A stretch of DNA of 26,554 nt from an uncultured Oscillibacter sp. (GCF_910584465.1 NZ_CAJUBK010000035.1:1-26554), one strand, 5' to 3'. Shown: positions 5,590 to 11,893, numbered from the stretch's first letter. The notes: generated by a model from the letters alone, not told the origin. Numbers and translations: made by a program.

Positions 5590-7608
5590 ATGAAACTCAA
5601 ACCATCCGTTAAAGAAGCAATGAATCGGTTGAACATCGACAAACTGAAACGGAACCAAATCAAGCCTATCAACGCAATTTTGAACAAACATGATACCATG
5701 GTAATTGCTCCTACATCCTATGGCAAATCTCTTATCTATCAAATTCCTGCTGTCATCCAGAAAGAGAAACTGACTGTGGTAATTGAGCCATTATTGGCCC
5801 TGATCCACGACCAAGTAAAAAAGCTGCAAACCTACTTGTGTTCAGTTTTCAAATACTACAACGAAACCGCCAATCAATTTATGGATTTAGCAGAGGCCAT
5901 GAGTTCTTATCGGGCGGCCAAATTTGCCAACCGTTCGCGCTGGCAGGGGGGCGGCTTCGGTATAGGTGGAGCAATCAAAGGCGCTTTTACTGCCGGGGCC
6001 TTAAATCTGGGTACAGATATGATACGAGGAATAGGAGATTCGATAACCAGTTCTTCTGACCGTACCAAACTGAAAAAACTTAAAAATCAATTTTATCAGG
6101 AGCGTAATCATATTCAAAATCTTTCTGATGCTCTCGATTCCTGGTGCAGAACGATGTGGAGCGTCACCGAAACACTCCTATCGTCCGATGGCCTTTTGGA
6201 AGTGCCAGTTTTTGATACTGCTAGGGCATTGGAACCCATTGGTAAAGCTGAAGAAATTATGAGTAGATTGGTTTCCACAAATCAGACTTCTGAATATGAA
6301 CCCGTAATCGACTTGATTTGTCAGGGACTTCCGTTTGACCCCTATTTCCCCATTGACGCTTACACAATACTGTATAGGATTCCACAAACAAACAAGCGGG
6401 AAATTCAAAAAATCGTTCGACTTTTTGGCATTGAGGAAGACTACAATATTAAAAAGAGCGAGGTTGTCGCGGAATTACTGGAGCCAATTCTAAGTCTGCC
6501 GGAAAAAACAATTGAGAACATTGATAACAAAATATGTGCTTTTCAAGAATTGGTGAAGGATTACTCCGATATCAATGTCAAAAAGTATATCACAAAGCTA
6601 GAATCCCAAAAACAGCGTATTCTTCAAGCCGAGGCCGAGGCTGCCGCCAAAGCGGAGGAAGAGGCCAAGCGCAAGGCGGAAAATGAAGCAAATTTTGAAG
6701 CAGCGAAAAAACTTCCCGAGAAAACATTGGAGCAGTTGCGCACAAAATATGAGGCATTAAAGGCGTTGGACTCTACCCCTCAGATTACAAGAGTGCTAAA
6801 TAAAATACTAAAAAAACTCGAAGAATTTGAGTTCTATGCAGCTTTTCCATCAGACCTCGACCCCAAGGTCTATGCAAAAAAATTAGTAAACAATATTGTT
6901 TTTAGAACTGTATATGATTCCCTTACATTAGATATTGACCATACCACGAAACTTGTCAGCGCAAAATTTAGTTACCATCGTATTATTACAAAAGAGAGTA
7001 TCAATTCTACCTTCAAATCTGCATTAGAAGAAGCAAAAGAATATTTTGCTCCATATAGAGACGGTGAAATTCCAATCATATTGATACCAAACTCCAACAT
7101 TAATTGTAAGAACGGGATGCTTTTGACCAATCAAAAGGGTTATATAAAGCAAGATCAATCCGATGAGCAACTATATAGCTTTGCGTTAAATGAAATCGCA
7201 TCTATAAAAATAACTAGGCGGTATAATCGATTTGGATACCAGTTTTCCGCTTTCAGAATCAATGATATCCAAGCATTTGAGATTGGCTTTGGTTCGAGCG
7301 AATGCTCGGATGATATTACTGGTGCCCGGGATGTTACCATTGCACAGATAATTGAGTTCTTTGTGAATTATTTCTTGTTCATTGCTGCTGGAAAACCGGA
7401 TAATAAGGAAACGTTTAGTTCAGATGTTTTAGAAAGTGCAGGTACATCTTTACAGAGTTTTTTGGAAAGTGAGCCGGTCATTGATGAGAGTAACTATGTA
7501 ATAGAAAATTCCGCGCCCGCTCCATCCCAATCCCAAAGTTCTTCCTCGTCCGGCTGCTTCATTACCTCCGCTGTCTGCCACACCTTTGGTATGAATGGCT
7601 CCTATTAG
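5590..7608 (+). CDS. Chimeric protein: RecQ-like helicase N-terminus fused to an unrelated CFI-box protein
   Basis: A 672-aa product in two unlike parts. Residues 1-80 match the start of a RecQ/DEAD-type helicase: NQIKPINAIL, Walker A APTSYGKSLIYQIP (40-53) and IEPLLALIHDQVKKL. After residue about 81 the helicase stops; no DEAH box or later motif follows. The rest has a Gly/Ala-rich amphipathic stretch (119-150), a Glu/Ala/Lys coiled coil (about 337-376), a beta-rich region and a Pro/Ser/Gln linker. It ends in GCFITSAVCHTFG, resembling the beginning of the CFI-box C-terminal domain, and stops five residues later, so that domain looks cut short. AGGGGG precedes the ATG. The ATPase half is too short to work alone. 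It could be a deletion fusion or a true new fusion; the function is unknown. Confidence 0.7.
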   Translation: MKLKPSVKEAMNRLNIDKLKRNQIKPINAILNKHDTMVIAPTSYGKSLIYQIPAVIQKEKLTVVIEPLLALIHDQVKKLQTYLCSVFKYYNETANQFMDLAEAMSSYRAAKFANRSRWQGGGFGIGGAIKGAFTAGALNLGTDMIRGIGDSITSSSDRTKLKKLKNQFYQERNHIQNLSDALDSWCRTMWSVTETLLSSDGLLEVPVFDTARALEPIGKAEEIMSRLVSTNQTSEYEPVIDLICQGLPFDPYFPIDAYTILYRIPQTNKREIQKIVRLFGIEEDYNIKKSEVVAELLEPILSLPEKTIENIDNKICAFQELVKDYSDINVKKYITKLESQKQRILQAEAEAAAKAEEEAKRKAENEANFEAAKKLPEKTLEQLRTKYEALKALDSTPQITRVLNKILKKLEEFEFYAAFPSDLDPKVYAKKLVNNIVFRTVYDSLTLDIDHTTKLVSAKFSYHRIITKESINSTFKSALEEAKEYFAPYRDGEIPIILIPNSNINCKNGMLLTNQKGYIKQDQSDEQLYSFALNEIASIKITRRYNRFGYQFSAFRINDIQAFEIGFGSSECSDDITGARDVTIAQIIEFFVNYFLFIAAGKPDNKETFSSDVLESAGTSLQSFLESEPVIDESNYVIENSAPAPSQSQSSSSSGCFITSAVCHTFGMNGSY

Positions 7609-7680
7609 GAACACTGTAATATCAAGGCTTTTCGGAGCCTACACCCACAAAAAAATTTAATCAGAGCTATCACATTACGC

Positions 7681-7718
7681 AAAAAGCCGTCCGGCATGAA
7701 AAAACGGGCGGCTTTTTT
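7681..7718 (+). terminator. Terminator after the chimeric gene
   Basis: AAAAAGCCGTCCG (7681-7693) pairs with CGGGCGGCTTTTT (7705-7717), with one G-T pair, and ends in a T-run. It lies 72 bp past the stop codon, close to the change in base composition between the two parts of the element. Confidence 0.8.
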
Positions 7719-7811
7719 GCGTGGATAGCCGGGAGGGAGGCGAAAAAATAGTAACAAACTTTTAGCGCAAGATTTGTGCAACATTCACGAAATTAAAAAA
7801 GGAGGTAACGA

Positions 7812-8468
7812 ATGGCAGACGAAAAACTGAACACAGGCCAGGAAGAAAATTCCCAGCCCAGCTTGTTCGATGCTGGCCCGGAGGGTGCTCCCACCCCGGA
7901 GCCCCCGGCCCCGGAAAACGCTCCCGAGCAGACTGGCGGGGAACCGCCCGCCCAGGACGCTCCCGCGCCGGAGCCCCCGGCCCCGGAGAACACTCCCGAG
8001 CAGGCCGCCGGGGATACGCCCGCCCAGGATGCCCCCGCTGGGGCCCCCGGCGAGGTGAATGTCTCCGCTGACCAGATTGAAAAGCTGATGGCGGAGCGCC
8101 GGGCGGCGGAACGTGCGGAGATGGAAAAGAATGAGCCGCCCGAACCGGAACAGCCGCCCACCCCGGCCACGGAGGATAAGGCCGCCGGGGAAAAGGAGCC
8201 CGATAAAAAGGGCAAGGCCGCCGAAGAAAAAAAGCCCGCCCCGGAGGATAAGCCCAAGGGCAGGCGGGGGCGCAAGCCCAAGGAAGAAAAAGCGGGGCCC
8301 GGCGAACCGGGAGGGCCGGGGGCCCGCCGTGGCCGCCCGGCCAAGGCTGATAAGGCGGCCACGGACAAGCCCCCGTCCCCACCTCGAGACAAAATGTCCC
8401 TAGACAAGGTGATTATTTCCGCCGCTGAACTGAACAAGTATTTCGGCAAGGATGAGCATTTCCCTTGA
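7812..8468 (+). CDS. Pro/Glu/Lys-rich conjugation-module protein
   Basis: A 218-aa, very low-complexity protein without membrane segments. Residues about 30-78 contain a near-perfect duplication of a Pro/Ala/Glu unit (PEPPAPEN, then EPPAQDAP, repeated). The middle is charged (Glu/Lys). Two Gly-Arg cores, GRRGRKPK and ARRGRPAK, resemble AT-hook DNA-binding motifs. The end (MSLDKVIISAAELNKYFGKD) is the only ordered-looking part. AGGAGG precedes the ATG. Genes of this kind sit directly before CD1107-family genes in clostridial conjugative elements, so an accessory role in transfer is inferred. It overlaps the next small gene by 17 bp. Confidence 0.6.
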   Translation: MADEKLNTGQEENSQPSLFDAGPEGAPTPEPPAPENAPEQTGGEPPAQDAPAPEPPAPENTPEQAAGDTPAQDAPAGAPGEVNVSADQIEKLMAERRAAERAEMEKNEPPEPEQPPTPATEDKAAGEKEPDKKGKAAEEKKPAPEDKPKGRRGRKPKEEKAGPGEPGGPGARRGRPAKADKAATDKPPSPPRDKMSLDKVIISAAELNKYFGKDEHFP

Positions 8469-8565
8469 GGAGCTCCCGCTGGTGCTCCAGCGCATCAAGG
8501 CCGGGGACGCTTTGGGACAAAATGTCCCGAAGTCCGCTGGGCCGGAAAAGGAGGACGCGGAATGA
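8452..8565 (+). CDS. Small 37-aa protein, translationally coupled
   Basis: It encodes MSISLEELPLVLQRIKAGDA plus 17 residues, ending in an acidic tail. It overlaps the end of the previous gene and shares an ATGA with the start of the next, so the three form a tight start-stop chain. No strong ribosome site is seen, and re-initiation from the upstream gene is likely. Function unknown. Its position between two conjugation genes, rather than any motif, is why I report it. Confidence 0.5.
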   Translation: MSISLEELPLVLQRIKAGDALGQNVPKSAGPEKEDAE

Positions 8566-9242
8566 AAATGAAAAAATATCGTGTAGTGGCGGCGGCTCTG
8601 TGCGCCGCTTTTTTGATGTGCGGCATTACGACCACGGCCTACGCCGGGGGCGGCGAGGAGTGGGAGGACGGTACGGGCGGGACTTCGTGGGAGGGGCTTG
8701 ACCCCGTGGAGCCCACCGAGCCCCCGGCCACCCCGGAGCCGGAGCCCAACCCGTTCAACCCGGACGGCCAGGGGACGATGGTGGATAACGCCACCGACCA
8801 GGACGGCAAAGAATTTTTCACCATCATGGCGGCGGACGAGTCCGTGTTCTATCTGGTGATTGACCGCCAGCGGGAGACGGAAAATGTGTACTTCCTGAAC
8901 GCCGTCACCGTGGCCGACCTGATGGCCCTTGCGGAGCCCTCCCCGGAGGCCGTTCCCGAGCCGCTCCCGGAGCCCGAGCCGGAACCTCCCGCCGAGCCGG
9001 AGCCCGAGCCAGAACCGGAAAAATCCGGCGGGGCGGGGACGCTCCTGTTGGTGCTGGTGGTGCTGGCCCTCGGCGGCGGGGCCGGGTGGTACTTCAAGAT
9101 ATACCGCCCGAAACAGCAGGCCGCCGGGCCCGGCGGGGACTTTGACGAGGCGGAGGAATACGGCGAGGACTATGGCGGCGGTGAATATGACGACCTCCCC
9201 CCGTGGGATGAGGACGGGGAAGAAACGGAGGGCGGCGAATGA
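8562..9242 (+). CDS. CD1107-family mobile element protein (DUF4366)
   Basis: A 226-aa predicted exported, membrane-anchored protein found in Tn1549/CTn-like conjugative elements. A signal peptide spans residues 1-28 (MKKYRVVAAALCAAFLMCG, ending in AYA). The extracellular body contains KEFFTIMAADESVFYLVIDR and ENVYFLNAVTVADLMALAE, the conserved DUF4366 core. A Pro-Glu repeat stalk follows, then a membrane helix at about 156-178 (GTLLLVLVVLALGGGAGWYF) and an acidic cytoplasmic tail. GGAGG lies 7 bp before the ATG. It probably belongs to the cell-surface part of the transfer apparatus, but no other channel genes remain in this element. Confidence 0.85.
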   Translation: MKMKKYRVVAAALCAAFLMCGITTTAYAGGGEEWEDGTGGTSWEGLDPVEPTEPPATPEPEPNPFNPDGQGTMVDNATDQDGKEFFTIMAADESVFYLVIDRQRETENVYFLNAVTVADLMALAEPSPEAVPEPLPEPEPEPPAEPEPEPEPEKSGGAGTLLLVLVVLALGGGAGWYFKIYRPKQQAAGPGGDFDEAEEYGEDYGGGEYDDLPPWDEDGEETEGGE

Positions 9243-9412
9243 ATTTCACAGCGAACCCTTTGGAACGGGAAATGAAACGCCGCCCCCGGCCCCAGGCCCC
9301 GCGCCCGGATAAGCCCCCCGAGGGCTCCCGGTGCCGTGGCTGTCCCTACTGGCGGGGCATCCGCTGCGGCTCCTGTTTTCAGTCCCTTTTGGGCAGGCCG
9401 GGCGGGAGGTGA
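9239..9412 (+). CDS. Small four-cysteine protein of the conjugation module
   Basis: A 57-aa basic protein whose ATG overlaps the stop of the DUF4366 gene (ATGA) and whose stop overlaps the next ATG (TGATG). The N-terminal half is Arg/Pro-rich. The second half has CRGCPYWRGIRCGSC, a CxxC-x7-CxxC array that could bind a metal. Its coupling on both sides and its cysteine pattern argue that it is a real gene. Function unknown. Confidence 0.6.
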   Translation: MNFTANPLEREMKRRPRPQAPRPDKPPEGSRCRGCPYWRGIRCGSCFQSLLGRPGGR

Positions 9413-9768
9413 TGCTTTTGCGCGAGCTGACCCGTGAGGAAAAGGCGGCCATCCGCTCCCTTGTCACAAAATGGTGCGCCAACTATGACCGGGAAATGGG
9501 ATGCTTGCCTTTGGACTGCGAGTGCCATATGCTGGGGAAGTGCTGGACGGGTGCTTACTGCCGCTACTTCCGGGAGGCCGTCCTGCCGCTGAACCCGGTG
9601 CTGGAGGCCGCCCTCAATACCGAGGGGCCCGCCCCGGAAACCCGGCCTTGCCCCATCTGCGGGCGGCCCTTTCTCCCGGACGGGCGGCGGCGCTACTGCT
9701 CCGAGGCTTGCTCCAAGGCCGCAAGGCAGAAAAAACAGCGGGGATATATGCGGAAATACCGGGGGTGA
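9412..9768 (+). CDS. Cysteine-rich VLP domain protein
   Basis: A 118-aa protein of the Cys-rich VLP family common in clostridial ICEs. It starts with LTREEKAAIRSLVTKWCANY. A first cysteine cluster follows (CLPLDCECHMLGKCWTGAYC), then RYFREAVLPLNPVLEAAL. A C-terminal zinc-finger-like CPICGRPFLPDGRRRYCSEAC and a basic tail complete it. The basic end and metal-site geometry suggest nucleic-acid binding, as inference. It is translationally coupled to the preceding small gene and is the last complete gene of the conjugation remnant. Confidence 0.82.
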   Translation: MLLRELTREEKAAIRSLVTKWCANYDREMGCLPLDCECHMLGKCWTGAYCRYFREAVLPLNPVLEAALNTEGPAPETRPCPICGRPFLPDGRRRYCSEACSKAARQKKQRGYMRKYRG

Positions 9769-9901
9769 GGCGTGAGCATTTGGGGGTATAAAACCCCACT
9801 GTTTTCAAGGCTTTCCGGGGCCGCTTTTGGGGCGGGGCGTACCTTTACACGTCCTGCCCCGTTTTCCCCGGATAATGCTAACATTTCGAGAGGAGGTCAC
9901 T

Positions 9902-10163
9902 ATGGACAAAAATCAAGGCTGTCCAAGGCGACACAGGCCATGCCGAAGCTCGTATGGTCACAGATACCTACGCCCACGGTTTTGACGCTGACCGCAAGCT
10001 GATTGCGCAGGAGATGGACAGTGGATTTTTCTCTAAGGTAGGAGCCGACCAGAAGCCAGCGGAGGCCGACAGCGCCACCGTAGACCTCCTAAAGCAGTTG
10101 ATACGGCAGCACCCGGAGCTATTGACTGAATTGCTGAAAGAGGCCAACGGGGAGCGGAAATGA
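9902..10163 (+). pseudogene. Tyrosine integrase, C-terminal remnant with a frame slip
   Basis: The frame through 9909-10163 reads KIKAVQGDTGHAEARMVTDT then YAHGFDADRKL and about 50 more residues. GDTGHAEA carries the last catalytic His and TDTYAH the nucleophile Tyr of tyrosine recombinases; the earlier Arg, Lys and HxxR motifs are gone. A strong ribosome site and ATG at 9902 lie just upstream but out of frame. Removing one A from the five-A run at 9908-9912 would join them as MDKIKAVQGD. It is therefore a truncated copy fused near a foreign start and shifted by a one-base insertion, and cannot catalyse recombination. The stretch 9769-9901 before it holds no gene that I can support. Confidence 0.75.
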
Positions 10164-10182
10164 AGGGTTAAAAACAGTTAAA

Positions 10183-10289
10183 TGTAGGCAAGTGTAGGAA
10201 AAATAGCAATTTTCAGTCCCAAAACGCTGAGAATTTGTAGGCAAAGTATTCAGAGCGAATGAATAAAAAGAGAAATGAGTTTGTAGGCA
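10183..10289 (+). repeat. Right arm-type integrase site candidates
   Basis: TGTAGGCA occurs at 10183-10190, 10236-10243 and 10282-10289, with a variant TGTAGGAA at 10193-10200, all in one orientation and next to the integrase remnant. The same octamer lies at the left end (4068). Their placement at both ends suits binding by the lost integrase. Confidence 0.6.
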
Positions 10290-10310
10290 CAATCGCCCGA
10301 AAAAAGTTAT

Positions 10311-10346
10311 AAAAACGCCGGATATTTCGCTATATCCGGCGTTTTT
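10311..10346 (-). terminator. Terminator directly after the carried tRNA-Arg
   Basis: A 15-bp perfect stem (AAAAACGCCGGATAT and its complement, 6-base loop) ends in a T-run on the minus strand and begins at the tRNA CCA. It closes the tRNA transcript. Confidence 0.85.
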
Positions 10347-10422
10347 GGCACCCCGAACTGGATTCGAACCAGCGGCCTGTCGCTTAGGAGGCGACCGCTC
10401 TATCCATCTGAGCTATCGGGGC
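10346..10422 (-). tRNA. tRNA-Arg(CCT), complete copy carried by the element
   Basis: A 77-nt tRNA with encoded CCA. The acceptor strand GCCCCGA pairs with TCGGGGT (G1-U72 wobble). The D-arm is GCTC/GAGC. The anticodon stem GTCGC/GCGAC holds loop CTCCTAA with anticodon CCT at 10388-10386, reading AGG. The T-arm GCTGG TTCGAAT CCAGT is normal. Its acceptor, anticodon and T stems differ in a compensated way from the split tRNA, so it is a different gene and not a duplicate. It lies inside the element and downstream of the stranded host tRNA 5' half, whose promoter probably transcribes it. It is the only intact tRNA-Arg(CCT) seen here. Confidence 0.93.
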
Positions 10423-10473
10423 CTATTCACTTGTATGCGCTTGATATACGGTTTTGGGGAAACGCTCCTGCTT

Positions 10474-10484
10474 CCGCTTAGGAG
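10474..10484 (+). repeat. Right attachment core (attR)
   Basis: CCGCTTAGGAG repeats 3918-3928 exactly. A 10-bp version (CGCTTAGGAG) also lies in the anticodon arm of the carried tRNA at 10381-10390. Confidence 0.8.
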
Positions 10485-10516
10485 GCGGTCGCTCTATCCT
10501 GCTGAGCTACAAGGGC
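10474..10516 (-). pseudogene. tRNA-Arg(CCT) 5' half, stranded by element insertion (right junction)
   Basis: Reading leftward from 10516: acceptor strand GCCCTTG, D-arm GCTC/GAGC, anticodon stem ACCGC, loop CTCCTAA and GCGG. After that the sequence (AAGCAGGAG) has no T-arm or acceptor partner. Joining it to 3917-3884 gives a full 77-nt tRNA with every stem paired. It still has its own promoter (10537-10565), so it should be transcribed as the leader of the carried tRNA and presumably trimmed off by RNase P. Confidence 0.88.
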
Positions 10517-10536
10517 GTGTCCAAAACAGCGTATCC

Positions 10537-10565
10537 ATTCTACCCGTTTTTCAAGGCGGTGTCAA
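10537..10565 (-). promoter_or_regulatory. Host tRNA-Arg promoter, now upstream of the element tRNA
   Basis: On the minus strand TTGACA (10565-10560), 17 bp and TAGAAT (10542-10537). The first tRNA base would be about 20 bp below the -10. No terminator lies between it and the carried tRNA. Confidence 0.8.
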
Positions 10566-10584
10566 TCCTAAATCCATGGGGCCC

Positions 10585-10613
10585 TGGACTTTTTCCCCGG
10601 CCTCCGCTATAAT
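10585..10613 (+). promoter_or_regulatory. Promoter of the PepSY gene
   Basis: TGGACT (10585-10590), 17 bp and TATAAT (10608-10613). It is back to back with the tRNA promoter. Confidence 0.65.
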
Positions 10614-10649
10614 ATAGGGAGATACCTTGAGGGAAGGACGGTGGGTCCC

Positions 10650-11738
10650 ATGGACTCTCAGAAACACGAGACGATCGAAAAACGCATGATCCGCTGGCTG
10701 ATCATCGCCACCCTGGCCCTGCTGGTGCTGGTACTGGGCCTCCGGGCTTGGCAGCTCGTCCGCTCCGGCACCGCGGACGCGGCCGGCCGGGCCTCCACGC
10801 AGGACGCGCAGGCCGTAGGGCCGGCCGGCTCCCCGGACGCCGGGCCCTCTCCCGGCAAAAGCGCCCTGATCGAGGCCGTCCGGGACCGGAACGACACCCT
10901 CTCCGCCGAGGAGCTGTCGGCCTTGAGCACAGAGGAGCTGGAACAGCTCTGGACCGCCGGGGCGCCGGGGATGCCGATCGGCTCCTCTGCCGCCGCGCAG
11001 GCCGCGGAAGAGCATGCCGGCACCCTGGAGGCGGACGCCGTCACCTGGGACGTGGACCCGGAGCTGGACGAGACGCCCGCCTGTTACGAGGTGGAGCTGC
11101 ACCATATCACGCTGGGAGATTTCGAATATAAGATCGACGCCTATACCGGGGAGGTCCTGGAGGGCGAGGCGGACATCCTGCGGAGCGTCTATGTGCCCGC
11201 CCCCGGGAGCGGGGACCCGGCGGGATCCGGAGGCCCCGCCCCGGAGGAGGCCCCGGCGGGGGCCTCGGTCCCGGCGGACACCGGGGCCGGGACCGGCGAG
11301 GAGGCCGCGAAGGCCGCGGCGTTCGCCCACGCCGGAGTCGCCGGGGAGGACGTTTCCGCCGTCGAGGCCGAGCTGGACTGGGACGACGGCGTCCGGATAT
11401 ATGAGATCGAGTTCCGCGCGGGCGGGATCGAGTACGACTACGAGATCGAGGCCGACACCGGGGCCGTGCGCAAGGCTGGGCAGGAGTGGGGAGGCGGGAG
11501 CGCTCCCCGGCCCTCCGGCGGCGAAGGGCCCGCCCTCATCGGCGAGAGCGCCGCGCAGGCCGCCGCCCTGGCCCACGCCGGGGTTCGGGCGGGAGACGCC
11601 GGCTACCTCCGGGGAGAGCTGGACGAGGATGACGGCGTTTGGGTCTATGAGATCGAGTTCACGGCGGACGGGGTCGAGTACGACTACGAGATCGACGCGG
11701 TGAGCGGCGCCGTGCGCAAGGCGGAGCAGGAGCGCTGA
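10650..11738 (+). CDS. Membrane-anchored protein with three PepSY domains
   Basis: A 362-aa protein with a short cytoplasmic start, one membrane helix (about 15-31, WLIIATLALLVLVLGL) and an extracytoplasmic region of three PepSY-type repeats near residues 105-170, 215-275 and 300-360. Each repeat shows an alanine-rich helix, a D/E-rich strand, YEIEF or YEVEL, then YDYEIDA or YKIDAYTG. Gly/Pro/Ala linkers separate them. PepSY domains are thought to inhibit proteases or sense envelope state; here no protease is attached or adjacent, so the role is open. Repeats 2 and 3 are very alike, suggesting recent duplication. I choose the ATG at 10650; a GTG at 10641 is only 2 bp from the GGAAGGA site. 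Confidence 0.82.
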   Translation: MDSQKHETIEKRMIRWLIIATLALLVLVLGLRAWQLVRSGTADAAGRASTQDAQAVGPAGSPDAGPSPGKSALIEAVRDRNDTLSAEELSALSTEELEQLWTAGAPGMPIGSSAAAQAAEEHAGTLEADAVTWDVDPELDETPACYEVELHHITLGDFEYKIDAYTGEVLEGEADILRSVYVPAPGSGDPAGSGGPAPEEAPAGASVPADTGAGTGEEAAKAAAFAHAGVAGEDVSAVEAELDWDDGVRIYEIEFRAGGIEYDYEIEADTGAVRKAGQEWGGGSAPRPSGGEGPALIGESAAQAAALAHAGVRAGDAGYLRGELDEDDGVWVYEIEFTADGVEYDYEIDAVSGAVRKAEQER

Positions 11739-11790
11739 GCCGCGCCGGCGCGCCGGAATGAAAAGGAACTGTAAACATTGGGAAATCCTG

Positions 11791-11819
11791 TTGCGTTTCA
11801 AAAGTGGATACGTTATACT
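11791..11819 (+). promoter_or_regulatory. Promoter and 5' UTR hairpin of the zinc-ribbon gene
   Basis: TTGCGT (11791-11796), 17 bp and TATACT (11814-11819). The leader holds a stem GGACCTG (11845-11851) / CAGGTCC (11863-11869). Confidence 0.6.
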
Positions 11820-11893
11820 GGATGCTGTAGTCCACGAAGCGACGGGACCTGGAGCCTGCACGCAGGTCCAAAATATGAAAGGGGAACAACGAT

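Larger units (their letters stand above)
3918..10484. mobile_element. Degenerate integrative element in tRNA-Arg(CCT), about 6.56 kb
   Basis: The limits are the two 11-bp cores that split a tRNA-Arg(CCT) gene. Inside are, in order: a terminator, two TGTAGGCA-like sites, an unknown gene, a toxin-antitoxin pair, a chimeric helicase-like/CFI-box gene, five conjugation-module genes, an integrase C-terminal remnant, four TGTAGGCA-like sites, a terminator and a complete replacement tRNA-Arg(CCT). No relaxase, coupling protein, VirB4-like ATPase or intact recombinase is visible, so it is a deletion derivative of an ICE or IME. Base composition changes near 7.7 kb, from AT-rich on the left to GC-rich on the right, showing two sources. 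Confidence 0.85.

Noticed and set aside
5590..5830. A functional RecQ helicase
   Set aside because: Only motifs I and Ia are present; the DEAH box, motif III and the second RecA domain are absent.
9772..10002. A 76-codon frame starting with GTG before the integrase remnant
   Set aside because: No clear ribosome site, no recognisable domain, and it runs out of frame through the recognisable integrase sequence.
3918..10484. A currently mobile ICE
   Set aside because: No relaxase, coupling protein, transfer ATPase or intact recombinase is visible; only remnants remain.
10474..10516. A second complete tRNA-Arg
   Set aside because: Only the acceptor 5' strand, D-arm and anticodon arm are present. 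The T-arm and 3' acceptor are missing and are found at 3884-3917.
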